From Lutimonas halocynthiae (GTDB taxonomy: Bacteria; Bacteroidota; Bacteroidia; Flavobacteriales; Flavobacteriaceae), in assembly GCF_030409835.1 (NCBI RefSeq), contig NZ_JAUFQO010000012.1, positions 1 through 64,000 on the forward strand: a DNA stretch of 64,000 nucleotides, read 5' to 3'. Position 1 is the stretch's first letter. Every line of letters starts with the position of its first letter. Position numbers and translations under genes: made by a program. Under the pieces are notes generated by a model that saw nothing but the letters and a program-made list of their open reading frames with translations, was not told the origin of the DNA and did no database searches. Below are positions 51,087 through 60,627 of the stretch, piece by piece.

Positions 51087-53603
51087 ATGACCAAATTGTT
51101 ATTGTCATTTTCCCTATGCCTTTTCATGCTGTTACCCATTCATTCTCAGGCTCCTGAGAAGCCAAATTCGGCAGAGATTCATGAGGCAATTAAGAAGTTG
51201 AATTTTTTAGGTTCGGTTTTATACTTGGCAGCGCATCCAGATGATGAGAATACACGAATGATTTCGTATTTTTCGAATGAAGTCCATGCGAGAACAGCTT
51301 ATTTATCAATTACCAGAGGAGATGGAGGACAGAACCTGATTGGTCCTGAAATTAGAGAATTATTGGGTGTCATTCGAACAAATGAATTGCTGAAAGCCCG
51401 TGAAACCGACGGAGGGGAACAATTTTTTACACGCGCTAATGATTTTGGTTATTCCAAGCATCCAGATGAGACTTTGGAAATATGGAATGAAGAAATGGTG
51501 ATGAACGATGTGGTTACTGTGATTAGAAAATTCAGGCCAGACATTATTATTAACCGTTTTAATGCTGAATCAGCAGGCAAGACGCACGGGCATCATACAT
51601 CATCTGCAATGTTAAGTACTGAGGCATTTGATCTTGCTGCGGATGCTTCATATAAAACGGAATCATACCAACCCTGGACAACACAGCGATTGTTTTTTAA
51701 CACCCATTGGTGGTTTTACGGCAGTCGTGAAAATTTTGAAAAGGTAGATAAATCTGGAATGTTATGGTTTGATACCGGAGTGTATTATCCTTCTTTAGGA
51801 TTGTCTAATTCAGAAATAGCTTCTTTAAGTCGAAGTATGCATAAATCGCAAGGTTTTGGAAGTACTGGTTCTAGAGGAACTGATAAAGAATATGTGCAAT
51901 TGCTTAAGGGTAAAATGCCAGAAGATAAAAACAATGTTTTTGAAGGGGTTGATACAAGTTGGCTTAGGGTAGAAGGAGGAGAAGCTATAAAGATGATCAT
52001 GGATAAAGTTCAAAAAGATTTTGATTTTAGCGATCCATCCAAAAGCATTCCAGATTTACTAAAGGCTTTATCATTGATTGAAGATTTGGAAGATACCCAT
52101 TGGAGGGAAATCAAATTAAAGCAAATAAAGAAAATTTTGACAGCTTGTTCTGGCCTATACTTAGAAGCGGTTGCAACAAATTCTTATGTCACCAAAGGCG
52201 AAGAGATTTCAGTTAAAATAGAAGCGATAAACAGGAGTGAACAAAAAATGAAGCTTTTGACTGTTGAGCAACTTCCTTTACATAGCAGTACTGATTTAAA
52301 TAAAGAATTGCAAAATAATATTTCTATCAAGGAGGAATTGAATATGCATGTGGATGATAAGGCTATTTTAACATCTCCTTATTGGTTAAAAGAAAAAGGT
52401 AGTCTTGGTATGTACAGCGTGCAAGATCATTCGCTTATCGGCAACCCAATTTCTGTTCCAGCTTATAAAATACTGTTTCGGATAGATTTTGAAGGAACTA
52501 CAGTAGATTTTGAACGAGATATAATTTATAAATTTAATGATCCGGTTAAAGGGGAGGTGTATCAACCTTTTGAGATTGTTCCGGCTGCCGTAAGTCATAT
52601 AGCTTCAAAAGTGGTGATCTTTAATGATGACCAGCCGAAGGAGATTCCAGTTAAAATTAAAGGATTGAGAGACAATGTTACAGGTGAAGTTGTATTAAAC
52701 GTCCCGAAGGGATGGAAAGTTTCACCTCAAAACTTTGATTTTCAATTGAAAAATAGAGGAGAGGAATTAGATGTGATATTTACCGTGGTTCCCACTGAGG
52801 AACAAAGTGAAGGATATATAAAACCTTCAGTCAAAATCGACGGTAATGATTATGACAAATCAATGGTAGAGATTAATTATGACCATATACCAAAACAATC
52901 TGTTTTGTTACCTTCCGAATCAAAGGTTGTTCGTCTAAATCTTGATAAAAAGGGAGAATCTATTGCTTATATTAAAGGAGCAGGTGATGAGGTGCCTAAA
53001 TATTTAAAACAAATTGGTTATGAAGTGACTGAAATCGCTCCAGAAAATATTTCTGTTAACAACCTGCTTGCATATGACGCTGTAATTCTTGGAATTAGGG
53101 CCTATAATACAGTGCCTGAATTGAAAATGAAGCAAGCGGCGATTTTAGAATATGTCAAACAAGGAGGTAATGTTATCGTTCAATACAATACGAGCCATAG
53201 TTTGGTAGTAGAAGATAACCTGGCACCCTATGAATTAGAATTGTCCAGGGATAGAATTACTGATGAAAATGCCAAAGTGACTTTTGTGAATGAAGCACAT
53301 GAAGTGCTCAACTACCCAAATAAAATAACTTCAGAAGATTTTGACGGCTGGGTTCAAGAAAGAGGATTGTATTTCCCAGATAAATGGGGAAAAGAATTTT
53401 CACCGGTTATTTCCTTTAAGGAAAATGGGGATAAACCTATGGAAGGTAGCCTTCTTGTTGCTAAATATGGAAAAGGGCATTATATTTATACAGGACTATC
53501 GTTTTTTAGAGAATTACCAGCTGGTGTCCCTGGAGCCTATAAATTATTGACCAATATGATCTCAATTGGCAAGAATGATTTTGAAACCCAACTAAAAGAA
53601 TAG
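51087..53603 (+). CDS. Secreted PIG-L/LmbE-family deacetylase with C-terminal GATase1-like region
   Basis: The start at 51087 gives a clean signal peptide (MTKLLLSFSLCLFMLLPIHS); the frame opens 11 codons earlier at 51054. About 838 residues. The N-terminal PIG-L domain shows the zinc/catalytic motif AHPDDENT (~residues 49-56), TRGDGGQN and HGHHTSSA. A long middle part has beta-sandwich character, including a COG1470-like region (VLNVPKGWKVSPQNFDF). The last ~220 residues contain GIRAYNT and YVKQGGNVIVQYNT, like the class I glutaminase/ThuA fold. PIG-L enzymes remove N-acetyl groups from GlcNAc-type compounds; here the enzyme is exported, so it may act on external amino sugars. A tiny membrane protein and a sodium symporter follow in the same operon. 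Confidence 0.9.
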   Translation: MTKLLLSFSLCLFMLLPIHSQAPEKPNSAEIHEAIKKLNFLGSVLYLAAHPDDENTRMISYFSNEVHARTAYLSITRGDGGQNLIGPEIRELLGVIRTNELLKARETDGGEQFFTRANDFGYSKHPDETLEIWNEEMVMNDVVTVIRKFRPDIIINRFNAESAGKTHGHHTSSAMLSTEAFDLAADASYKTESYQPWTTQRLFFNTHWWFYGSRENFEKVDKSGMLWFDTGVYYPSLGLSNSEIASLSRSMHKSQGFGSTGSRGTDKEYVQLLKGKMPEDKNNVFEGVDTSWLRVEGGEAIKMIMDKVQKDFDFSDPSKSIPDLLKALSLIEDLEDTHWREIKLKQIKKILTACSGLYLEAVATNSYVTKGEEISVKIEAINRSEQKMKLLTVEQLPLHSSTDLNKELQNNISIKEELNMHVDDKAILTSPYWLKEKGSLGMYSVQDHSLIGNPISVPAYKILFRIDFEGTTVDFERDIIYKFNDPVKGEVYQPFEIVPAAVSHIASKVVIFNDDQPKEIPVKIKGLRDNVTGEVVLNVPKGWKVSPQNFDFQLKNRGEELDVIFTVVPTEEQSEGYIKPSVKIDGNDYDKSMVEINYDHIPKQSVLLPSESKVVRLNLDKKGESIAYIKGAGDEVPKYLKQIGYEVTEIAPENISVNNLLAYDAVILGIRAYNTVPELKMKQAAILEYVKQGGNVIVQYNTSHSLVVEDNLAPYELELSRDRITDENAKVTFVNEAHEVLNYPNKITSEDFDGWVQERGLYFPDKWGKEFSPVISFKENGDKPMEGSLLVAKYGKGHYIYTGLSFFRELPAGVPGAYKLLTNMISIGKNDFETQLKE

Positions 53604-53606
53604 ATT

Positions 53607-53720
53607 ATGAAGGAATCTGATGAAGTATCCGGTAAATGGACAAAAATGTATACCTACATGCTGATCGCTAATGCATTGTACATTGTTATTTTTTATTTAA
53701 TTACACAATATTATTCTTAA
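53607..53720 (+). CDS. 37-residue single-pass membrane protein between PIG-L and symporter genes
   Basis: ATG at 53607, TAA at 53718-53720. It starts MKESDEVSGKWTKMYTYM and continues with a hydrophobic LIANALYIVIFYLIT helix to a QYYS end. It lies 3 bases after the deacetylase stop and 3 bases before the symporter start, so it fits exactly into the operon. Small one-helix proteins before SSS-family transporters can be accessory subunits; that role is inferred. Confidence 0.8.
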   Translation: MKESDEVSGKWTKMYTYMLIANALYIVIFYLITQYYS

Positions 53721-53723
53721 TCC

Positions 53724-55397
53724 ATGGCAATTTTAGATTGGTCAGTTTTATTGATTACCCTATTGTTCATAGTGGTCTATGGATCATGGAAGACCAAGGG
53801 TAGTAAAAATGTAAAGGATTTTATCAAAGGAGGAAATGAGGCAAAATGGTGGACAATTGGCCTTTCTGTAATGGCGACTCAGGCTAGTGCAATCACTTTT
53901 TTATCTACTCCCGGTCAGGCATTTCATAGTGGAATGGGATTTGTTCAGTTCTATTTTGGACTTCCTTTGGCCATGATCATTATTTGCGTGGTATTTATAC
54001 CCATATATCACCGACTTAAAGTTTATACGGCATATGAATACCTTGAAAGCAGGTTTGACTTAAAAACAAGGTCATTAGCTGCTATTTTATTTCTCATACA
54101 AAGGGGTCTGGCAGCAGGGATAACTATTTTTGCTCCTGCGATTATTTTGTCTGCTGTCTTAGGATGGGATTTACTTACTTTAAATATTATCATTGGTGTT
54201 CTTGTTATCATATACACAGTTAGTGGTGGTACCAAAGCTGTAAGTGTGACACAGAAACAGCAGATGGCGATTATTTTTATTGGAATGTTCGCAGCTTTCT
54301 TTATTATTATAAGTTATCTACCAGAAGACATTTCCTTTTCAAAAGCGATTCAAATAGCCGGGGCAAGCGGAAAAATGGAAGTACTTGACTTTTCTTTTGA
54401 CCTGAATAACAGGTATACCATTTGGACCGGATTCCTTGGAGGGACATTTTTAATGCTGTCCTATTTTGGTACAGATCAATCTCAGGTGCAGCGTTATTTA
54501 TCCGGAAAGTCTATCAGAGAAAGTCAGTTGGGATTATTATTTAATGGATTTTTGAAAGTGCCTATGCAATTCTTTATATTGTTGGTAGGTGTTATGGTTT
54601 TCGTTTTTTATCAGTTTAACGCGTCACCCCTGAACTTTAACCCTGCAGCAACTGATGCGGTTAAAAGTTCGGTACTGGCAGAAGAGTATCATTCTCTGGA
54701 AGAAAAGCATCGCCATATTTCTGAACAGAAGAAAGAACTTCAATTTAGTTTTGCAGATAACCCAGATGATCAAAGTATTAAAGAACAAATAAAAGTACTT
54801 AACCAAGAAGAAATTGACAACAGGGAAGCGGCTAAAGAGATCATTCTTAAAGCAGACCCAGCGCAAGAGGTTAATGATAAGGATTATGTCTTTATTCATT
54901 TTATTCTCAATAACCTGCCGAGAGGGCTTATAGGTTTGTTGCTGGCCGTAATTCTTTCTGCAGCCATGTCATCTACTGCTTCAGAATTAAACGCATTGGC
55001 GGCTACAACTACTATGGATCTCTATAGAAGAAATGATAAACATGAAAGGACCGATATGTACTATGTTAAGGTAACAAAGTGGTTCACACTGGCGTGGGGT
55101 ATATTGGCAATATTGGTAGCAAGTGTGGCAAATTTGTTCGATAACCTTATTCAATTGGTCAATATTATTGGATCAATCTTTTACGGGAATATTCTTGGAA
55201 TATTTTTGATAGCCTTCTTTATAAAAATGGTGAGAGGGAATGCCGTATTTATGGCTGGTATCATTACACAGGTATTAATTATTTGGGTCTTTCAAATGGA
55301 TATACTTCCTTATTTGTGGTTGAATTTATTGGGCTGTGCACTTGTAGTCATATTGTCTGTAATGATCCAACTGTTTTCAAAACGGAAAACGGTATAA
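53724..55397 (+). CDS. Sodium:solute symporter (SSS/SGLT family)
   Basis: A 557-residue protein with about 13 membrane helices. It shows the SSS pattern: KGGNEAKWWTIGLSVMATQASAITFLS (here divided: GLSVMATQASA is the sodium-site helix), GGTKAVSVTQKQQ, FGTDQSQVQRYLSGKS and AMSSTASELNALA. An unusual hydrophilic, Glu/Lys-rich segment of about 80 residues (~305-385), probably coiled-coil, interrupts the helices before the YVFIHFIL helix. It probably imports a product released by the secreted PIG-L deacetylase. A bidirectional terminator follows. Confidence 0.9.
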   Translation: MAILDWSVLLITLLFIVVYGSWKTKGSKNVKDFIKGGNEAKWWTIGLSVMATQASAITFLSTPGQAFHSGMGFVQFYFGLPLAMIIICVVFIPIYHRLKVYTAYEYLESRFDLKTRSLAAILFLIQRGLAAGITIFAPAIILSAVLGWDLLTLNIIIGVLVIIYTVSGGTKAVSVTQKQQMAIIFIGMFAAFFIIISYLPEDISFSKAIQIAGASGKMEVLDFSFDLNNRYTIWTGFLGGTFLMLSYFGTDQSQVQRYLSGKSIRESQLGLLFNGFLKVPMQFFILLVGVMVFVFYQFNASPLNFNPAATDAVKSSVLAEEYHSLEEKHRHISEQKKELQFSFADNPDDQSIKEQIKVLNQEEIDNREAAKEIILKADPAQEVNDKDYVFIHFILNNLPRGLIGLLLAVILSAAMSSTASELNALAATTTMDLYRRNDKHERTDMYYVKVTKWFTLAWGILAILVASVANLFDNLIQLVNIIGSIFYGNILGIFLIAFFIKMVRGNAVFMAGIITQVLIIWVFQMDILPYLWLNLLGCALVVILSVMIQLFSKRKTV

Positions 55398-55408
55398 TCA
55401 CATAAAAA

Positions 55409-55436
55409 AAGCCTCAATGAAATTGAGGCTTTTTTA
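55409..55436. terminator. Bidirectional terminator between symporter and DUF2911 genes
   Basis: aagcctcaat (55409-55418) pairs with attgaggctt (55422-55431) across loop gaa, with an A tract before and a T tract after. Confidence 0.92.
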
Positions 55437-55451
55437 ATAATTCAGTTTTTA

Positions 55452-55943
55452 CTATTCAACATCAATATGTAAACGGGCTTTGTCCCAGGCAAAAACGATA
55501 CCTGTTTTATCTACCGCGTACATAAGTTGTTCTTGAACGCTACTGTCAAATTCTGGTTTCACCATCACTCTTGCAGCATCATCTGATTCAGCATAAGAAT
55601 ATGCACCCCAGCCGTCATTCTTTTTGTTAAAAATGGCAACCCATTCACCTGATTCTTTAGGAATTATAAAAAATCCATATTTTCCTGCAGCTATGGTCTT
55701 GCCTCCGATTTTAACATCTTTGTCAAATGAAATCGTTGTATTTTCATTTGCTCCAGCACGCCATACCTGATCATACTTTTCAAGATCTCCCCATACGGTT
55801 CTGCCTTTTACACTAGGTGCTCCATAATCAATCATAACTTTCGTTCCGTTGATGTCTCCTTTTGTTTGAAGTCTTGGGCTTTTTTGAGCGCAACTTATTG
55901 AAACGACAAAAAAGAAGGCCAAAAGTAAATTTATTTTTTTCAT
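55452..55943 (-). CDS. DUF2911 secreted protein, short form
   Basis: A 163-residue protein with signal peptide (INLLLAFFFVVSISCAQ; the Cys in SISCAQ could also be read as a lipobox). The DUF2911 core is visible: KVMIDYGAPSVKGRTVWGDL, YDQVWRAGANENTTISFDKDV, AAGKYGFFIIPKES and EWVAIFNKK. The domain has no established function. It follows the larger DUF2911 gene by 9 bases and is probably cotranscribed with it. Confidence 0.9.
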   Translation of the reverse strand: MKKINLLLAFFFVVSISCAQKSPRLQTKGDINGTKVMIDYGAPSVKGRTVWGDLEKYDQVWRAGANENTTISFDKDVKIGGKTIAAGKYGFFIIPKESGEWVAIFNKKNDGWGAYSYAESDDAARVMVKPEFDSSVQEQLMYAVDKTGIVFAWDKARLHIDVE

Positions 55944-55952
55944 AATCTTGAT

Positions 55953-56795
55953 CTATTTAGTCCACTCTGCAATGGATTCTTTATTCATTTTTGTATAATC
56001 AGCATTTCCTGCTTTTTCAGAAGCCGCTAATGAAACTTTGGCAGTTTCAACTGCACCTTTCTTATCACCAAGATCAGCTTGGATCAATGATTTTTGACGA
56101 GACATCCAAAAAGCATCCGGATTCATCTCTACAGCCTTTGTAACCCATTCTAATGCTTTGTTAAGATCTTTTCCAGAACTTCTGTAATAAGAGGCTGCGC
56201 TAAAATATTCATTAGCTGAAGGCCCTGCCATCGCTTTTTCAATACTTGCAACTGCCATATCATCCGTTGGAGTTTCAATTTTTGTCGAAACGAGCGTATT
56301 ATCCCACATGATATACATATTTCCTGAAACGCCATCGGAAAGATCTCCAAAAGCAATCGAGAAATTTTCAGCTGGATGATCCATTGTATTCACTTTCGCA
56401 GTCACTCTTAAAGCAACTTTCGTGTCATCTAATTCTGCCGGAGCTCCTCCAGCCTGATATTCTGTATAGAAAATGATTTCCCAACTCTCTTTATTTGGAA
56501 TGGTTAAAATGGCATAAGTACCTTTTTTTAATTCTTTTCCGTCAATTTTTAAATCTGAATCAGTTGTAAATTGAGTTCTCATGTTCGCACCAGTTCTCCA
56601 TACTTTACCAAAAGGAACTAGATCTCCGAAAATGGTTCTTCCGCGCTTGGCAGGTCTTGAATAATCAACAGATACTTCTGAAAGACCAATGGTTTGGTGA
56701 ACTTTAGCCGATGGGCTAGGTTGGGGTGTTTGGATTTGCGCTTGCATCGTGAAAGCGCCAATTAATAATAATAGCGTAATTAGTTTAGATTGCAT
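55953..56795 (-). CDS. DUF2911 secreted protein with TPR-like C-terminus
   Basis: A 280-residue protein with signal peptide (LITLLLLIGAFTMQAQ). A DUF2911 domain covers ~residues 25-180 (VDYSRPAKRGRTIFGDLVPF, VWRTGANMRTQFTTDSDL, GTYAILTIPNKESWEIIF). The last ~90 residues form helical repeats (LNKALEWVTKAVEMNPDAFW, KKGAVETAKVSL) typical of tetratricopeptide repeats. Together with the short DUF2911 gene it forms a two-gene operon. Function is unknown. Confidence 0.9.
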   Translation of the reverse strand: MQSKLITLLLLIGAFTMQAQIQTPQPSPSAKVHQTIGLSEVSVDYSRPAKRGRTIFGDLVPFGKVWRTGANMRTQFTTDSDLKIDGKELKKGTYAILTIPNKESWEIIFYTEYQAGGAPAELDDTKVALRVTAKVNTMDHPAENFSIAFGDLSDGVSGNMYIMWDNTLVSTKIETPTDDMAVASIEKAMAGPSANEYFSAASYYRSSGKDLNKALEWVTKAVEMNPDAFWMSRQKSLIQADLGDKKGAVETAKVSLAASEKAGNADYTKMNKESIAEWTK

Positions 56796-56915
56796 AGATT
56801 TTAGTTTTTGTTAATAAAGCTTAAAATTACATGAAATATGGGGTATCCATGCGAATTCCTAAATGTTTTAACAAAATTTTATGAAGGCTCACATTAGAGC
56901 AAGTGCGTTATAATC

Positions 56916-58568
56916 TTAGCTATAGCGTCTTTTTCTGAGCAGATTAAAAAGCCATCCAAACCCAAATAAAAGAACAAGAGGAAAAACAAGATTGATCAAT
57001 TGCCAATAGGACCTTTCTTCAAAAGCTTTTTCTTTATCTAAAAATTGTATTTGAAGGGATTTTGATCTAAGGTCGAGCAGGCCTTTATCATCAATTAAAT
57101 AATGAATACTATTTAATAGAAAATCGATATTACCAAAATTTTGATTGGTCCACTTGTCTTTATCCAAAGGAAGCGGTTCTCCTCTTAAAGTTTCATTTAT
57201 CGCGATATCACCATCTCCGATGATGATCATTTTATTTTGTTCTCCTTCTTGTTTATAAGCATCGAGCTTAAAGGGTAAAATTCGATTCTTATAAGCTGAA
57301 TTAAAAGAACCTTCCAGTAATACGCCAAAATTAGTGTTGGCATCTTTAAAGTCGTTTTTGTCTGGTTCAACAGCAATTTCGTTCAAGGCAATGTTAGTTG
57401 GTGTTCCAATAATTTTTGACAAAGGAGAGGATTGCAAGAGAACCGTTTTCTGTATTTGATTGTCTAGCATATCCAGGCTGCTCGGAAATTTCATCAGAAC
57501 AGGGTCGATATTTTTTGTAATAGCATGCGTGTTGTCTGCAAAGATCAAAGGGAAATAATGCCACAAAAAATCTTGGTATTGTACTTGATTTCCTGTATTT
57601 CCGGCAGCCAATCTGATGGAGCTGCTATATAAATCCTTCGTAACGTTATAATTAATTCTGACTCCATAACTGAAAAGCATGTCAGTAAGATTCAAATCTC
57701 TATTAAAAGCTAAGGTTTTGCCGCTTTGCATAAGACTGTCCATTTCAGCATAAACATTATCAATCAACCAAAGGGTTTTACCGCCTTGCATGATGTATTG
57801 ATCTAAAACCAGTTTTTCCTGTTCATTAAAGCTTTGAGAAGGCTTTACTATGATTGAAAGATCAAACTGATTAAGGTTATATAAGGTTTGTTCAGGATTT
57901 GCTTCAACAGAATCTAAAGTAAACTCAGCGAGTTTATAATGTTCTCCAAGGCTTTTAAGAAAGCTGTATAGATATACATCATCGGGTTGTCCATTACCCT
58001 TAAGAATGGCAATCGAATTGCTTTTTTCTGTGCTGATCTTATGAATAGCATTGGCAAATTCATATTCGAGGTTTTCTATCGAAGATTGAAGTTGTTGTTC
58101 TTGTCCTTGCCCTGCAGCAATGGCGTCAACTAAAAGTGGCACGTTTTCTTCTTTGTCGTCAAATTTGATTATCGCCCATGGAAATATAACCGCCTCTGAC
58201 ATTTTACCTTCTTCCTGTACAGTAAGACGGCTAGGTTGCAGACCTTTTTTGATCAACGCTTTGGAAGCACTTGTGGGGTCAATAAATCTGAACTGAACAA
58301 GGTCGTTTATCTCATTGAGTTCCAAAAGAAATTGATTGGTTTCAATCTGAAGGCGTTTGAACTCTGCAGGGAATTCTCCTTGAAGGTATACTTTGATCTG
58401 AAGCGGTTTCTCAATACCTTCTATTAGATCTATAGTCGCATCAGATAAGGTGTATCTTTTGTCATGGGTAAGATCGAAACGTTTATAGACGTATAAACTC
58501 ACAATATTGATCAGGACCAAGAAAATAAGTACAATGAATATGTTGCTATATGATTTATTTCTACTCAT
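56916..58568 (-). CDS. gldG: Gliding-motility ABC transporter substrate-binding component GldG
   Basis: A 550-residue protein with an N-terminal membrane helix (IFIVLIFLVLINIVSLYVY), a large extracytoplasmic domain (KPLQIKVYLQGEFPAEFKRL, LKGNGQPDDVYLYSFLK) and a C-terminal helix ending LLRKRRYS. This is the GldG pattern and length. With GldF and the ATPase GldA it forms an ABC transporter needed for gliding in some flavobacteria. gldA is not in the window, as is usual. It starts 15 bases after gldF. Confidence 0.93.
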   Translation of the reverse strand: MSRNKSYSNIFIVLIFLVLINIVSLYVYKRFDLTHDKRYTLSDATIDLIEGIEKPLQIKVYLQGEFPAEFKRLQIETNQFLLELNEINDLVQFRFIDPTSASKALIKKGLQPSRLTVQEEGKMSEAVIFPWAIIKFDDKEENVPLLVDAIAAGQGQEQQLQSSIENLEYEFANAIHKISTEKSNSIAILKGNGQPDDVYLYSFLKSLGEHYKLAEFTLDSVEANPEQTLYNLNQFDLSIIVKPSQSFNEQEKLVLDQYIMQGGKTLWLIDNVYAEMDSLMQSGKTLAFNRDLNLTDMLFSYGVRINYNVTKDLYSSSIRLAAGNTGNQVQYQDFLWHYFPLIFADNTHAITKNIDPVLMKFPSSLDMLDNQIQKTVLLQSSPLSKIIGTPTNIALNEIAVEPDKNDFKDANTNFGVLLEGSFNSAYKNRILPFKLDAYKQEGEQNKMIIIGDGDIAINETLRGEPLPLDKDKWTNQNFGNIDFLLNSIHYLIDDKGLLDLRSKSLQIQFLDKEKAFEERSYWQLINLVFPLVLLFGFGWLFNLLRKRRYS

Positions 58569-58583
58569 AATTGATATAAGCGC

Positions 58584-59309
58584 TTATTGTTTTAGATCAA
58601 AATTTGTTTTGGTTAGAAAAAGAAAGAAAAACGTAATACTTAAAAAATATACGAGGTCTTTCGTATCTATAATTCCCCTGCCAATATTTACGAACCTGGC
58701 ATGAAGCCCAAGGTTCTTTATTTCAAAATTTCCTATGCTCCCAAGATCTCCAATGGCTTCGAAACCATAGAACATAAAAAATGACAAAACCAGTCCAATA
58801 ATAAAAGCGACAATTTGGTTATCAGATAAGGTAGAGCTGAACATTCCTATGGCTGTTATAGAGCTGGCTAAAAAAAGCAATCCAAAATAGGATCCAACAA
58901 TACTGCCAAAATCAACACTATTGGGGGTTCCTGCCAATTGAAAGACAGTATAGACATAAGTTAAGGTGGGCAATAGGGCAATTAGAATTAAGAGCAAGGA
59001 GCCAAGGTATTTACCTAGTATAATGTCCCAGCTACTTATAGGTTTCGTCTTGATTATTTCAATAGTACCGAGTCTAATTTCATCAGAGAAAGTTCTCATT
59101 GTAATAGCCGGTATCATAAATATGAAAAACCAAGGTGTAATGAAAAAGAAGCTGTTCAAGTCGGCAAATCCTGCATTCAGAATATTAAAATCACCTTTAA
59201 ATACCCATAAAAACAATCCGTTTATCAACAAGAAGATTGCAATAACCAAATACCCTATAGGTGTTGCGAAGAATAAATTAAGTTCTTTTTTTAAAATTGC
59301 TAACATCAA
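58584..59309 (-). CDS. gldF: Gliding-motility ABC transporter permease GldF
   Basis: A 241-residue ABC-2-type permease with six membrane helices. It starts with MLAILKKELNLFFATPIGYL and has the cytoplasmic segment TMRTFSDEIRLGTIEIIKTKPIS, both typical of GldF. Partner of GldG, encoded just downstream, and of the absent GldA ATPase. It follows the small ABM-type gene by 25 bases. Confidence 0.95.
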   Translation of the reverse strand: MMLAILKKELNLFFATPIGYLVIAIFLLINGLFLWVFKGDFNILNAGFADLNSFFFITPWFFIFMIPAITMRTFSDEIRLGTIEIIKTKPISSWDIILGKYLGSLLLILIALLPTLTYVYTVFQLAGTPNSVDFGSIVGSYFGLLFLASSITAIGMFSSTLSDNQIVAFIIGLVLSFFMFYGFEAIGDLGSIGNFEIKNLGLHARFVNIGRGIIDTKDLVYFLSITFFFLFLTKTNFDLKQ

Positions 59310-59334
59310 TTATTATTTACGATTCATTGATTTG

Positions 59335-59637
59335 TTAAGGATGATTCAAACTTACAATTTTATCTACACTCCAAGCCTCAGCTTTTTCAGTGAACATTTT
59401 TCTTGTATCAGTCCAGACTTCCTTAAAAAAAGAAGATTTTCTATATCGATCAAGGTCGTCTTCTGAATTCCAATAACTATAAGTAAAAAAAATAGCGGGA
59501 TTCTCTTTATCCTGATATAATTCAAGTAATTGGCATCCTTCGAAATTGATGATTTTTTCCTTAATACTGTGAAAACGATTTTGAAAATCATCTATTTTTT
59601 CATCAGCAAATGTCATTTTTACGATTCTTACCAGCAT
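59335..59637 (-). CDS. Antibiotic-biosynthesis-monooxygenase (ABM)-fold small protein
   Basis: A 100-residue dimeric alpha/beta-barrel type protein. It starts MLVRIVKMTF, with a central FEGCQLLELYQDKENP and FFTYSYWNSEDDLDRYRKS, the usual ABM order. Family members include heme-degrading and quinol monooxygenases as well as proteins without enzyme activity. It sits in the operon between the SAM-hydrolase-like gene and gldF, a conserved flavobacterial order, so it may be a housekeeping passenger rather than a gliding gene. Confidence 0.88.
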   Translation of the reverse strand: MLVRIVKMTFADEKIDDFQNRFHSIKEKIINFEGCQLLELYQDKENPAIFFTYSYWNSEDDLDRYRKSSFFKEVWTDTRKMFTEKAEAWSVDKIVSLNHP

Positions 59638-59645
59638 ATGATCAT

Positions 59646-60476
59646 TTAAATAAAACGAATTGTAACATTGTCTCGATAGTCAAGGCCGAGCAGGTTAGAT
59701 GCACCTCCAACTGTTTTTAGATTACTTCGATAGATAGAAATTTCCAAATAGTTGGCACAATTGAAAATGGCCAGCTTTTTACCATCATCTTGTCTTTTGT
59801 CAAGAGGAATGTCAAAGTCAACGAGATCATTATATTTCTCGTAAATTTTGATGAATTTATAATTTCGCGCTTTTATTTCAAAAGGCCTTCCTTTTCCAAC
59901 ATTTTGGAAGATTGACTTAGATATATTACTGATTACATTACCAAAATTGTCTATATAAATTATACTCCCGACAATCTGATTTTTTTCTGTATTCACCTGA
60001 GGTTGAATCTCATAAATTTTCTTAATGTCGTCAATTCTCTTGCCGATTACTTCTAATGTACCGCCTCTTGCGATATGGCAGGCAACCTTTATGAAGATTC
60101 CAAGAATAGATAATTTATCATCTTCAGGTTCTTGTATGGTAATCTCAACAATTTTATCAGGATTGATTTCATTGGTGATCATCGATAAAATTCCATTGTC
60201 GCAACAAATGAAAAACTGCTCATCCATCTGAATGGCAATAGGTTTGTTCTCAACGCTGATTTCAGAATCAACACCTACGATGTGTATGGTGCCTGCAGGA
60301 AAATTTTTATATGCATTTTTAAGAATATAGGCCGTTTCTGTTATACTGAAAGGAGTGATATCATGCGAAATGTCTACAATACGAACTTCTTTTAACTCGC
60401 TGTAAATCGACCCCTTGACAGCACCAACGAAGTGATCTTTAGTACCAAAATCGGTTGTTAAAGTTATGATCGGCAT
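59646..60476 (-). CDS. SAM hydrolase / SAM hydroxide adenosyltransferase family protein (DUF62)
   Basis: A 276-residue protein with the family start ITLTTDFGTKDHFVGAVKG, the VDISHDI loop, and the C-terminal domain motif YIDNFGNVISNI. The family cleaves S-adenosylmethionine to adenosine and methionine using hydroxide, and is related to fluorinases and chlorinases. The halogen-specific insertion of fluorinases is not apparent, so ordinary hydrolase activity is expected. First gene of the minus-strand operon with ABM, gldF and gldG; divergent from phoH. Confidence 0.92.
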   Translation of the reverse strand: MPIITLTTDFGTKDHFVGAVKGSIYSELKEVRIVDISHDITPFSITETAYILKNAYKNFPAGTIHIVGVDSEISVENKPIAIQMDEQFFICCDNGILSMITNEINPDKIVEITIQEPEDDKLSILGIFIKVACHIARGGTLEVIGKRIDDIKKIYEIQPQVNTEKNQIVGSIIYIDNFGNVISNISKSIFQNVGKGRPFEIKARNYKFIKIYEKYNDLVDFDIPLDKRQDDGKKLAIFNCANYLEISIYRSNLKTVGGASNLLGLDYRDNVTIRFI

Positions 60477-60546
60477 ATTTTCTTAATGATTCCGGATGGG
60501 GTGATATAATATTTTTAACTATTGGTAAATTACTGTTAAAATGTGC

Positions 60547-60554
60547 TATTTTTG
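60547..60554 (+). promoter_or_regulatory. Candidate -7 promoter box of phoH-purC
   Basis: tatttttg fits TAnnTTTG. A TTG at 60522-60524 is a possible -33 element at a slightly long spacing of 22 bases. It lies about 75 bases before the phoH start. Confidence 0.45.
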
Positions 60555-60627
60555 TTGTACAAATCTAATCAAATTAAAATAGTAAAAAAGCACTTAAGGC
60601 TTAATTTTTAATCTAAATATTTTAGGA

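Noticed and set aside
58966-59466. Plus-strand frame of 166 codons across gldF and the ABM gene
   Set aside because: It is antisense to two well-recognised genes and has no recognisable domain.
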